Shown here: one piece after another, positions 16,934-23,745 of the stretch
Layout: each line of letters starts with the position of its first letter
Position numbering within the stretch: the first letter of the stretch is position 1
Source of the DNA: Chelatococcus sambhunathii
Lineage (GTDB): Bacteria; Pseudomonadota; Alphaproteobacteria; Rhizobiales; Beijerinckiaceae
DNA length: 64,000 nt
Assembly: GCF_001418005.1 (NCBI RefSeq)
Contig: NZ_LIOL01000014.1
Location: 17,131-81,130 of the forward strand
Reading direction: 5' to 3'
The notes under the pieces: model-generated
What the model saw: only the letters and a program-made list of their open reading frames with translations
Told to the model about the DNA's origin: nothing
The model's database searches: none
Translations under genes and position numbers: made by a program

Positions 16934-17586
16934 TTATGGGTCTCGGGCGTAGCCGCGAACGATGATCGGCTCGATCTCGGGCAAGAGGTCGACGAGAAGC
17001 GTATTGAGCGCTCCCATGGCGTCGGCAAGCAGCAACACGGCGCTGAAATCGAGCGCGTAGACGCCACCCATCACCGCGCGGACCTGGCCGGCCGCGCGCT
17101 TGAGCACGCCCCAGGCGGCGATCCCTTCCGCCGTTGTGGGCGCGTGTTCGACGTACGGGCAGCCGGCACAGGTCTCAGGGCACGCCGCACAATAAGCCTC
17201 GCCCCCGCCGAAGTGCCATTCGGCGAGGGCGATCAGGCGTTTTTTTCGGCGTCCTGGATCAGCGCGGGACCGACATAGAGCCGATCGATCGCATCGAACA
17301 TGGGCCAGAGCTCGAGCGCGGCATCGATGTTCTCAGGCGTGGGATCCACGGGCCTGCCCTCGGCATCGCCCACGCCCGTCCAAGCGGCAATGCCCGAATG
17401 GGCAAGCGCGCGCGTGAAGGCCACACCGGCCTTTATCGCGGCATCCTCGCCGCCCGCGCTCAGCACCCCGGCGGCCTTGCTGCGGGCCACAAGGATCGCT
17501 GCGACGGTCAGTGGACGGAATTTGATTCGCACGCCGGGGAGGACTTCGAGCCAGAACGGCTCGCGGTCCAAGGCAAGCTTGAACAT
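16934..17586 (-). CDS. Tail assembly chaperone, -1 frameshift fusion (gpGT-like)
   Basis: The -1 frame stays open from the slippery site at 17239-17245 for 101 codons to a TAA at 16936-16934, directly before the tape-measure ATG. Slippage on A-AAA-AAC would fuse this extension to the shorter chaperone, as lambda gpG/gpGT do. The extension reads RLIALAEWHFGGGEAYCAACPETCAGC at its start; this holds a C-x2-C-x3-C-x2-C cluster that could bind zinc, followed by helical segments. Position between tail tube and tape measure is exactly where siphoviruses place G/GT. The join is inferred; there is no start codon with a good ribosome site for the extension alone. Confidence 0.75.
17233..17586 (-). CDS. 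Tail assembly chaperone, unshifted product (gpG-like)
   Basis: A 117-residue product from the ATG at 17586, preferred because AAGAGG lies 5 bases upstream and the N-terminus MFKLALDREPFWLEVLPGVRI is regular; an in-frame ATG at 17649 has no ribosome site. The protein is a tail assembly chaperone by position and by its helical C-terminal half (TPENIDAALELWPMFDAIDRLYVGPALIQDAEKNA). The gene ends 7 codons... in frame zero shortly after the slippery run, at a TGA at 17235-17233, giving the shorter, more abundant form that coats the tape measure protein during assembly. Confidence 0.75.
   Translation of the reverse strand: MFKLALDREPFWLEVLPGVRIKFRPLTVAAILVARSKAAGVLSAGGEDAAIKAGVAFTRALAHSGIAAWTGVGDAEGRPVDPTPENIDAALELWPMFDAIDRLYVGPALIQDAEKNA
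17239..17245 (-). promoter_or_regulatory. Slippery heptamer for -1 ribosomal frameshift
   Basis: Read on the minus strand the bases are A-AAA-AAC in the phase X-XXY-YYZ relative to the zero frame (codons GAA AAA AAC GCC TGA). This is one of the most efficient bacterial -1 slippery sequences. The zero frame ends two codons later, while the -1 frame continues for 101 codons. Confidence 0.8.
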
Positions 17587-17665
17587 GGGGGCCTCTTGGG
17601 ATGAGCGGGACGGGCCGCGCGCAAGCGGCTCGGATCTGGTCTTGGCCATGCTGGTTCTCAGGAGA

Positions 17666-18607
17666 TCAGTAGGCTGACACGTCGTTGACGAGGGCGGCCG
17701 TCAGCGTCTTCTGCAGGCTCGGGTCCTTGGCCGACTGGAACGCAAAGGTGGCCTGAACGCCGCCCGGTCCGGTGATGGGCAGTTTCGGGCGCGGCAGGTA
17801 GACTTCGTGCAGGGTGAACAGGAGCGACTTGTCGGCGCCGATCGTCCAGCCGAAGGAAAGCTCGCAGGCGGTGCCGTTCACCGCCTGGTCGAGCAGCACG
17901 GTGTCGGCAAAGCGCACAGCCACGTTGCCGGTCACGCTGACCATGGCCGGGTCCGCGTCCTCGATCCGGCCATCAGGCCGGATCACTTCGACCTTGTCGA
18001 GATTGTTCGAGTACATGAGCTCGGCCGAGACGATCTGCCCGAGGGCCGTGCCGTTGCGCTTGATCTCGCCCATGAACTGCGAAAAGCGCTCGATCGCCGC
18101 CTCGCTGGGCGAAGCAGCGCCCGACGTTGTGGTCCGCGTTTCGCCTTGCGCGACCAGGCTCATGGTGGCGTTGAGGAGTCCCGATCGCTGCAGCTGGATG
18201 CGCATCGAGTTGGCGCGCACGCCGAAGTTCATGCCATAGCTCGGGACCTCCGGCATGCCGACCTCGATCGACATCGACGGCAGCGTGAGCGCGCCCGAGA
18301 CGAACGTGTGGGTGAAGACGCCGGCGTTGTCGACCGATGTCGGTATGCCGAGCAGGAGCTTCAGCCAATAGCCGAAGTTGCGGAGATCGACCGGGACGAC
18401 AACGTCGCCCTCGTTGTTCACGACGTCCCGGCTCGGCGGCAGCGGCTCCCGGCCAAGCCCAAGGAGATCGCTGGCGATCAGGTTCTGCTCGTCGCCGAGC
18501 GCCGAGGAGACGAAGGGGAGTTTCTTGTAACCGGCCACCGGCGGCGTGCCGTAGGTCGTCTCGAATGCGGCCGCCATGACGGCATTGGCGCCGCGCGCGC
18601 GTGCCAT
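17666..18607 (-). CDS. Phage tail tube protein
   Basis: A 313-residue major tail (tube) protein of the phage tube_2 kind: the N-terminus has ANAVMAAAFETTYGTPP and KLPFVSSALGDEQ, then PVDLRNFGYWLKLLLG and VGMPEVPSYGMNFGVRANSM. It polymerises into hexameric rings around the tape measure protein. Located between the tail terminator and chaperone genes as in other siphoviruses. The size is larger than the usual 150-250 residues, suggesting an extra surface domain in the C-terminal half. Confidence 0.82.
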   Translation of the reverse strand: MARARGANAVMAAAFETTYGTPPVAGYKKLPFVSSALGDEQNLIASDLLGLGREPLPPSRDVVNNEGDVVVPVDLRNFGYWLKLLLGIPTSVDNAGVFTHTFVSGALTLPSMSIEVGMPEVPSYGMNFGVRANSMRIQLQRSGLLNATMSLVAQGETRTTTSGAASPSEAAIERFSQFMGEIKRNGTALGQIVSAELMYSNNLDKVEVIRPDGRIEDADPAMVSVTGNVAVRFADTVLLDQAVNGTACELSFGWTIGADKSLLFTLHEVYLPRPKLPITGPGGVQATFAFQSAKDPSLQKTLTAALVNDVSAY

Positions 18608-18631
18608 GGGACTCTCCTGGATTGTTGATGT

Positions 18632-19066
18632 TCAGTTCAGCGGATCGGTCGTGGCATAGACCGCAACGATCGCGGCGTCGGCCCAGCGACCGGGGCGGGC
18701 GCCCGCGGTCTCGACATCGTCGGTCGCCGCCGCCTCTGTCTCGATGAAATCGCAGAGGCCGCCCAGTGTGCGATCGCCAGTAACAGCAGCGCCGATCGCG
18801 CCGAGCATTTCGTCGAGCACCTGCTCGCGGGTCTTGCTCGAGGTGTCGTAGGCCGCAACCTCGATCGGGATCCGGTGCGTGTAGATGTAGGTGAGCGGCG
18901 ACAGCATGACCTCTGGCTCGCCCGCGTCGCCGTCGCGCACGATGATGAGACCGCCGGGCGGGATGCGGTCCGCCTTGGCGAGGTTGCGCTTGACGTCCGC
19001 ATCCGGCAGCGCGGCCGCAACGAGAGCCTTGACCGCATCAAGGACCTGTTCGCGCTTGCTCGTCAC
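18632..19066 (-). CDS. Putative tail terminator protein
   Basis: A 144-residue protein from a GTG at 19066, which overlaps the stop of a 29-codon upstream ORF (GTGA); a longer frame from 19204 would run through that ORF and the preceding gene. The sequence (SKREQVLDAVKALVAAALPDADV, IPPGGLIIVRDGD, YIYTHRIPIEVAAYD) fits the small alpha/beta fold of tail terminators such as lambda gpU, which cap the tail and meet the head connector. The order neck protein, terminator, tube protein supports this. Confidence 0.65.
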   Translation of the reverse strand: MTSKREQVLDAVKALVAAALPDADVKRNLAKADRIPPGGLIIVRDGDAGEPEVMLSPLTYIYTHRIPIEVAAYDTSSKTREQVLDEMLGAIGAAVTGDRTLGGLCDFIETEAAATDDVETAGARPGRWADAAIVAVYATTDPLN

Positions 19067-19152
19067 CGCAGGCTCGCCACCAGCACCGAAATGATGAACA
19101 CGAACGCCAAGAGCGTCATCAGGACCGCGGCGGGTTGGTGCTTCACAGTCAT
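19063..19152 (-). CDS. 29-residue membrane micropeptide between tail genes
   Basis: Twenty-nine codons starting MTVKHQPAAVLMTLL. Residues 8-27 form one strongly hydrophobic helix (AAVLMTLLAFVFIISVLVAS), so the product is a single-pass membrane peptide with a short basic end. The ATG overlaps the preceding stop (ATGA) and its TGA overlaps the following GTG start (GTGA); this double overlap in the correct phases is unlikely unless it is translated. GGAG lies directly before the ATG. No known family. A role in membrane docking or lysis timing is possible but unsupported. Confidence 0.55.
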   Translation of the reverse strand: MTVKHQPAAVLMTLLAFVFIISVLVASLR

Positions 19153-19805
19153 CTCCAATGACTCGCAATGGCGCCTGGCACGCGATCGGCCCAGCGTTGT
19201 GCAATCGAGGCGATGTCGAGCCGCTTGCGCAATGTGACCTGCGGGACCAGGACGAAGACCACGACGGTCGAGCGCCCCCTCAGCCGGGTGAACTGAGCGC
19301 CTGTTCGGGTACGGCCAATGTTCTGCCTGGCGAGACCCTTTCTGCTCAGCCGCGCGTTGTCGGCGACGAGCAGCGAAGGCTGGCCGCGCCGGTATACGAA
19401 GCGCAGCCGCATGCCGGTGCGCCGCTCCCAGCCGCCCGGCGTGATGCGCTGCATGGCGCCGGTGGCGCTGATACCCTTGACGCCAGCAGCCGGCGTTGGA
19501 ATGGCGAGCCAGAAGCCGCGGTGCGACCGGATCGTCACGCCGCGGTCGAAGGCATCGACGATGTTCGGCGCTTTCGACCAGACGAAGGACGCCGCTTCCA
19601 GGCTGGCGCCGCCCTCGGGATAGGTCCTGCCGCGCCAGGTATTGGCGAGGCGCTGCCCGAGACCAGAATCGACGACGTCGGCGCGCAGATCAGACTTGAG
19701 GCCGTCGGTCACCTCGCGCATGGCTCGGGTGACGGAACGCGCCGCATCGCCTTCAATGTCGCTTAGACCCTTGATGAGGTCGTCAGTCTTCAGCGTGAAG
19801 CGCAT
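19149..19805 (-). CDS. Neck/tail completion protein (DUF6441-like)
   Basis: A 218-residue protein in the position of the lambda gpZ/HK97 gp10 tail completion protein. It opens with MRFTLKTDDLIKGLSDIEGDAARSVTRAMREVTDGLKSDLRAD, a helix typical of neck proteins, continues with RLANTWRGRTYPEGGASLEAASFVWSKAPNIVDAF, and ends in an LRKRLDIASIAQRWADRVPGAIA helix. I assign it to the DUF6441-like group by resemblance. It would bridge connector and tail. The stop overlaps the micropeptide start. Confidence 0.65.
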   Translation of the reverse strand: MRFTLKTDDLIKGLSDIEGDAARSVTRAMREVTDGLKSDLRADVVDSGLGQRLANTWRGRTYPEGGASLEAASFVWSKAPNIVDAFDRGVTIRSHRGFWLAIPTPAAGVKGISATGAMQRITPGGWERRTGMRLRFVYRRGQPSLLVADNARLSRKGLARQNIGRTRTGAQFTRLRGRSTVVVFVLVPQVTLRKRLDIASIAQRWADRVPGAIASHWR

Positions 19806-19808
19806 GGT

Positions 19809-20144
19809 TCATGGCGGCGGCGCTGCCTCGCATGTCCACACGAGCCGCAGGCTGTCGAGGGTGGGCGTCGCGATGATCTGGAAGGTCTCGCTGGTCCCCG
19901 GGCCTGGCCCGGGGATCTCGACCGTGTCACCACTTACCGGCGCCGTTACGTCGGAGCGGCGCACGTCGATCAGCAGTGTCGAGAGGATGGCTCGACTGTC
20001 GCCAAAACCGACGACCTCGTCCGGCCGGCGCGTGATGACGCGGACGAGAATTCCAGGATCAACACCGCCCACGCGCCAGATGGCGTCGCGGGCGATGTTC
20101 GGATCGGCGAACAGCGCATCGGTTGCGGCGGCGAAGGCGTCCAT
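19809..20144 (-). CDS. Head-tail joining protein (lambda gpFII-like)
   Basis: A 111-residue protein starting MDAFAAATDALFADPNIARDAIWRVGG, a short helix then beta strands (VRVITRRPDEV, STLLIDVRRSDV, TFQIIATPTLDSLRLVWTCEA). Size, beta content and position between the capsid gene and tail completion gene match the head-tail joining proteins of lambda gpFII type, which bind the bottom of the head after packaging. Confidence 0.65.
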   Translation of the reverse strand: MDAFAAATDALFADPNIARDAIWRVGGVDPGILVRVITRRPDEVVGFGDSRAILSTLLIDVRRSDVTAPVSGDTVEIPGPGPGTSETFQIIATPTLDSLRLVWTCEAAPPP

Positions 20145-20176
20145 CGTCAGCCCTCCTACGCCAAGGCTTCGGAGGG

Positions 20177-21199
20177 TTAATTGCTGGTGATGATCTTGAC
20201 CGCAAGTCGCGGCCGCTTGTTCACGGGCAGCGGCGAGGCCTCGGTCTTCACGTCGATGGCGCTGCCGTCGGGCCGGGCTATTTGGCGGGCATAGATCGGC
20301 AAGCCAACCGTGTTGACGGTCTCGATCAGGTTTGCAGGCGCCCCGTAGGTTACGAACGTGTCCATCGTGCCGAGCGGGAAGGCGATGCCTTCATTCGCCG
20401 GGATCAGCGTCTCGGTCGCGCCGGTCGAGAGTGTGACCGTGGCGTTGTATTCCTCGAACACGATGCCGGCGAAGGGGAAGCGCCGTCGCGTGTCCTCGCG
20501 CAGCGGCTGCGCGCCGGTCGAGGAAAAGTACTTGTAGGCTTCCTCGACCTTGGCGTGGCCGATCAGCTTGTCGAAGAAGCCGGGGCTGACCAGGGCCAGT
20601 ACCCCGGTCATGGTCTCGCCCTTGAGTTCGGTCTCGATGTCGCGCAGCACCTCGCGGCACTTGGCCTGCACATTCGTGCCGGCCGTGCCGAGCACGAAGT
20701 CGACCGACTGCTGGGCGAGGCTGAACTCGGCGAAGTAATCGTAGAGTTGAATGCCGGCCCCATCCTTGACCACACCGCGCAGCGCATTGACCTCCATGTA
20801 CTCACGGGTCTGGGCGTGCTTTGCCCGCATGCGGGTGAGCTTGCGCTCCATGACGGTCGCGAGCGGGTCGGCGGCATCCGCGACGCCAAAGCCGCGCACG
20901 CCCTGGATGTCCTGAGGCGTGATCACGTCGTCGTGGGGAATCCACGGCACCGTGAACGAGCGCATGGAGCGACTGTCGCGGTTAGCCACGGTGGCCGGCC
21001 CGCCGAGCGGCACCGTCGGCAAGAGGTTCAGCACGCCCTCGGCTTGCTCGATGACGACGCTGCGCTGGGTGATGCCCTCGAAGCGGAACAGGCCGAGCTG
21101 GCCGAGACGGGTGTAGATGTTGGGCAGGATGTTGATGGCTTGCGTCATCTCGGCGAGCGTGTAGCCGCCCGCGTCGAAGGGATTGATCATCGGGGCCAT
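20177..21199 (-). CDS. Major capsid protein, lambda gpE family
   Basis: A 340-residue major capsid protein of the lambda gpE family (Phage_cap_E). Characteristic blocks are INPFDAGGYTLAEMTQAINILPNIYTRLGQLGLF at the N-terminus, RSFTVPWIPHDDVITPQDIQGVRGFG and LVSPGFFDKLIGHAKVEEAYKYF. Length is the usual 330-350. It forms the icosahedral shell with the decoration protein encoded 80 bases upstream. No cleaved delta domain is evident; scaffolding is supplied by the separate nested product of the protease gene. Confidence 0.9.
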   Translation of the reverse strand: MAPMINPFDAGGYTLAEMTQAINILPNIYTRLGQLGLFRFEGITQRSVVIEQAEGVLNLLPTVPLGGPATVANRDSRSMRSFTVPWIPHDDVITPQDIQGVRGFGVADAADPLATVMERKLTRMRAKHAQTREYMEVNALRGVVKDGAGIQLYDYFAEFSLAQQSVDFVLGTAGTNVQAKCREVLRDIETELKGETMTGVLALVSPGFFDKLIGHAKVEEAYKYFSSTGAQPLREDTRRRFPFAGIVFEEYNATVTLSTGATETLIPANEGIAFPLGTMDTFVTYGAPANLIETVNTVGLPIYARQIARPDGSAIDVKTEASPLPVNKRPRLAVKIITSN

Positions 21200-21280
21200 A
21201 GAGTCGGGTCTCCTCAGAAAGGGACCGGGCCCCGATGGATTCCATCGAGGCCCGGTCAGGCAGGGAGGTTGGGGAAGAGA

Positions 21281-21670
21281 TCAGGCGGTGTCGCGCGGCA
21301 CGATGCTGGCCGTGGCGAGCTGCGTGTGCTTCGCGTCCTTCTCGGCCGCCTGGTCGACGGATGGATCGAACACGAGCGCGGCCTTGGACACGATCGCGGG
21401 ACCTCGCGCGATGACGAGGCCCGGCTTGTCGGCGGCGGTGGCGTCGACCGCCTCGATCAGAACCGCGACTGCGGTTTCGGCGCCTTCGTCGCCCACGACC
21501 TGTGCCGCGGGAGAAAGCCGGTACTTGCCGGAGGCCGTGATCCTGCCGAGCACGGCGCCGAGCGCGTAGTTCGTGCCGGCTTTGAGCGTCACGGTCTCCC
21601 GTGTGTAGTTGCCGTTGAGCTCGTACTTGAGCAGGTCGCCGAGCGTCGGCGCCATCGTCAATGTGGACAT
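21281..21670 (-). CDS. Head decoration protein, lambda gpD family
   Basis: A 129-residue decoration protein: GDLLKYELNGNYTRETVTLKAGTNYALGAVLGRIT followed by TAVAVLIEAVDATAADKPGLVIARGPAIV fits the gpD fold, which trimerises on the capsid surface and stabilises it after expansion. It stands between protease/scaffold and capsid genes in the lambda C-D-E order. Confidence 0.87.
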   Translation of the reverse strand: MSTLTMAPTLGDLLKYELNGNYTRETVTLKAGTNYALGAVLGRITASGKYRLSPAAQVVGDEGAETAVAVLIEAVDATAADKPGLVIARGPAIVSKAALVFDPSVDQAAEKDAKHTQLATASIVPRDTA

Positions 21671-21690
21671 GTGTTGTGCTCCTTACGTGT

Positions 21691-22092
21691 TCAGGCACGA
21701 GTCGCCGCGGCCCGCTCACGTGCACGCCGCACGATCGGGCTGTCGCCAGCAGCGGGAGTGGACGGTGCTGCGGCAATGACGCTCGTTGCCTCGGCACGCG
21801 CAGCGAGCGTGTCGAGCACCGAGCGACGCAACGCATCGGGCGTAATGCCCTTTTTCAGCGCGTCGGCGGCGTCGACCGCAACATCAAGGCGAGCTGCTTG
21901 TGCCGCAATCGCGGCAACCTCGGCGAACTCCGCGCGCAATCGCTCGGCCGCGCCCGCTTCGGGCGTGGTTGATGCAGGCGCTGCCGGCGGCGCGGGATCC
22001 GGCGCAGCCTGTGTTACGGCCGGCGGAGCGTCGGCCGCTTGCTGCGGTTCGCTCGGCTGATCTTGGATCTGTTCGGTTTCGTTCGTCGCCAT
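21691..22092 (-). CDS. Nested scaffolding protein (lambda Nu3-like)
   Basis: An in-frame internal ATG at 22092 begins MATNETEQIQDQPSEPQQ and is preceded by AAGAGGAG eight bases upstream, a far stronger ribosome site than expected by chance inside a gene. Translation gives the 133-residue C-terminal part of the protease ORF: a disordered Pro/Ala/Gln region, then helices (AERLRAEFAEVAAIAAQAARLDVAVDAADALKKG). This reproduces the C/Nu3 arrangement of lambda, where the scaffold is the nested product. Confidence 0.72.
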   Translation of the reverse strand: MATNETEQIQDQPSEPQQAADAPPAVTQAAPDPAPPAAPASTTPEAGAAERLRAEFAEVAAIAAQAARLDVAVDAADALKKGITPDALRRSVLDTLAARAEATSVIAAAPSTPAAGDSPIVRRARERAAATRA

Positions 22093-22977
22093 GGACAGGC
22101 TCCTCTTGAGTGTCGGGTTAATAAAAGCGCGCGTTGATGCGCTCCGATCGAGCTCAGCGGCCATTTCGGCGATGGCGAGGTCGAGCGTACCGAGACGATC
22201 GGCGAGACCTGCGCGGATCGCGAGCTCGCCGCGATAGATCGCGGCGTTGGTGCCCCGCACCGCCTCGGTCGTCAGGCCGCGATTGGCGGCAACCAGACCG
22301 CAGAATTCGGAGTAGAGGCGATCAACGTCCGCCTGAATCGTTGACCGGGCACGCTCCGAGAGCGGCTCATGTGCATTCGCGTCAACCTTGCGGTCGCCCG
22401 CGAAAATGAAGGTCCAGGCGAGCCCCGCTTTGACATCGGCCTGGCTTTCATCGACATGCGCGGCAACCACGCCAATCGAACCGACCTCGCCCGTGCGGGT
22501 GACATAGACCCGATCGGCCGTACTCGCGATGGCATAGGCTGCCGACAGCGCGCTTTCGTTCGCAACCGCCCACAACGGCTTATCGCCGGCCGTCCTGATC
22601 GCGCTGATCCGGTCGGCAAGATCGAACAGGCCGCCAACCTCCCCGCCCGAGGAGTCCACGTCGAGGATCACACCGCGGACGGTTGGGTCCGACATCGCGC
22701 CGGCAATGGCGTCGCCAATGTCGCCATAAGACATGAGCCCGCTCGCGGCATCGAGATAGCCGGAGCGGGTCACCAGCGTGCCGATCACGGAAACGACTGC
22801 AATGCGCTCGACCGTGATCGAGGTGAGGGGCGCCGGATCGGACGTCTGGTCGATCGGTTCGATCGTCTCACCGCTAAGGCGTGGCGCCAAGACGCCGAGG
22901 ATCGCCTCGAGCTTGGGGCGCGCGATCATGAGCGGCGTCCCAAACACGCGAGATGCCACGTGTGGCAGGTTGAGCAT
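21691..22977 (-). CDS. S49 family capsid protease with C-terminal scaffold
   Basis: A 428-residue protein combining a signal-peptide-peptidase-A type (S49) protease (about residues 50-280) with an Ala/Pro/Gln-rich scaffold region. The nucleophile Ser lies in ANESALSAAYAIAS and the general base Lys in the downstream AHVDESQADVKAGL/FAGDRKVDANAH region; GVILDVDSSGGEV is also typical. As in lambda gpC, it would cleave scaffold and portal during prohead maturation. An internal start at 22092 gives the free scaffold. Upstream, an inserted toxin-antitoxin pair separates it from the portal gene, where lambda has the two overlapping. Confidence 0.87.
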   Translation of the reverse strand: MLNLPHVASRVFGTPLMIARPKLEAILGVLAPRLSGETIEPIDQTSDPAPLTSITVERIAVVSVIGTLVTRSGYLDAASGLMSYGDIGDAIAGAMSDPTVRGVILDVDSSGGEVGGLFDLADRISAIRTAGDKPLWAVANESALSAAYAIASTADRVYVTRTGEVGSIGVVAAHVDESQADVKAGLAWTFIFAGDRKVDANAHEPLSERARSTIQADVDRLYSEFCGLVAANRGLTTEAVRGTNAAIYRGELAIRAGLADRLGTLDLAIAEMAAELDRSASTRAFINPTLKRSLSMATNETEQIQDQPSEPQQAADAPPAVTQAAPDPAPPAAPASTTPEAGAAERLRAEFAEVAAIAAQAARLDVAVDAADALKKGITPDALRRSVLDTLAARAEATSVIAAAPSTPAAGDSPIVRRARERAAATRA

Positions 22978-23002
22978 GCGTACGTTATCCTTCGCGGGGC
23001 CC

Positions 23003-23049
23003 TTGACGAATCGAGTAGGCGGTCCGATATTCTGGCTAGAAAATCTAGC
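23003..23049 (+). promoter_or_regulatory. Promoter and operator palindrome of the toxin-antitoxin pair
   Basis: TTGACG (23003-23008) and GATATT (23026-23031) lie 17 bases apart, a good sigma-70 promoter pointing right. Just downstream, around the expected transcription start, is the perfect inverted repeat GCTAGA-AAA-TCTAGC (23035-23049). Phd/YefM antitoxins usually repress their own operon by binding such a palindrome, so autoregulation is likely. Confidence 0.65.
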
Positions 23050-23062
23050 TAGGAGAGATGGG

Positions 23063-23320
23063 ATGGCTCACCGCACGTGGTCGGTGCAGGACGCCAAGAA
23101 CAGGTTCAGTGAGGTGGTCGAGGCTGCCCGCCGCAAGCCGCAGACCGTGACCAAGCACGGCAAACCGGCCGTCGTCGTCGTTGCCGCCGACGAATACGAG
23201 CGTCTGCGCAAGCTGGAGCAGCTGAAGGCCCCAAGCTTTGCCGAGCTGTTGCTCGCGATGCCTCAAGGCGACGTTGAGTTTGATCGTCTCAAGGCGATGC
23301 CGCGCGCCGTCGAATTCTGA
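23063..23320 (+). CDS. Phd/YefM-type antitoxin
   Basis: An 85-residue antitoxin with the Phd/YefM N-terminal DNA-binding fold: WSVQDAKNRFSEVVEAARRKPQTVTKHGKPAVVVVAADEYERL. The C-terminal third (LKAPSFAELLLAMPQGDVEF) is the flexible toxin-neutralising segment. AGGAGAG precedes the ATG. The stop overlaps the toxin start by one base (TGATG), giving coupled expression. The pair sits on the + strand inside the leftward head gene operon. Confidence 0.88.
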   Translation: MAHRTWSVQDAKNRFSEVVEAARRKPQTVTKHGKPAVVVVAADEYERLRKLEQLKAPSFAELLLAMPQGDVEFDRLKAMPRAVEF

Positions 23321-23745
23321 TGTACCTGATCGACACCGACGTTCTCTCGGCGCTGGCCAAGCGGCGGCGTGATGCCAACGTGGAAAATTGGATCAGTCGC
23401 CAACGGAGCAGCGACCTGTTCCTCAGCGTCATCGGCATCGGCGAGATCGAGCGCGGGATCGCCTTGCAGCGCGGCAAGGACCCAAATTTTGCCGCGATGC
23501 TTGCCCGCTGGCTGGACCAGGTCCTGACCGTTTACGGCGACCGCGTTCTGCCTTTCGATCTTGCTTCCGCGCGGCGCTGGGGACAGCTGAGCGCAGCGCT
23601 CGGCCATCATGGCGCCGACCTTCAAATCGCGGCCATCGCGCTCGAACACGGCCTCACGGTGGTCACACGCAACGTATCGGATTTCGAACCGACGGGCGTA
23701 TCGGTGCTCGATCCATTCAGTTCGTCACCGCGTCGGAGGCCGTAG
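23320..23745 (+). CDS. PIN-domain toxin (VapC/FitB-like)
   Basis: A 141-residue PIN ribonuclease. The acidic active site is complete: D5 in YLIDTDVLSAL, E42 in GIGEIERG, D100 in HHGADLQIAAIA and D121 in VTRNVSDF. It resembles FitB-like VapC toxins that cleave RNA and are held inactive by the antitoxin encoded upstream. The 3' end overlaps the portal gene stop, tail to tail, by 29 bases. In a prophage the pair may stabilise the element or act in phage exclusion. Confidence 0.88.
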   Translation: MYLIDTDVLSALAKRRRDANVENWISRQRSSDLFLSVIGIGEIERGIALQRGKDPNFAAMLARWLDQVLTVYGDRVLPFDLASARRWGQLSAALGHHGADLQIAAIALEHGLTVVTRNVSDFEPTGVSVLDPFSSSPRRRP

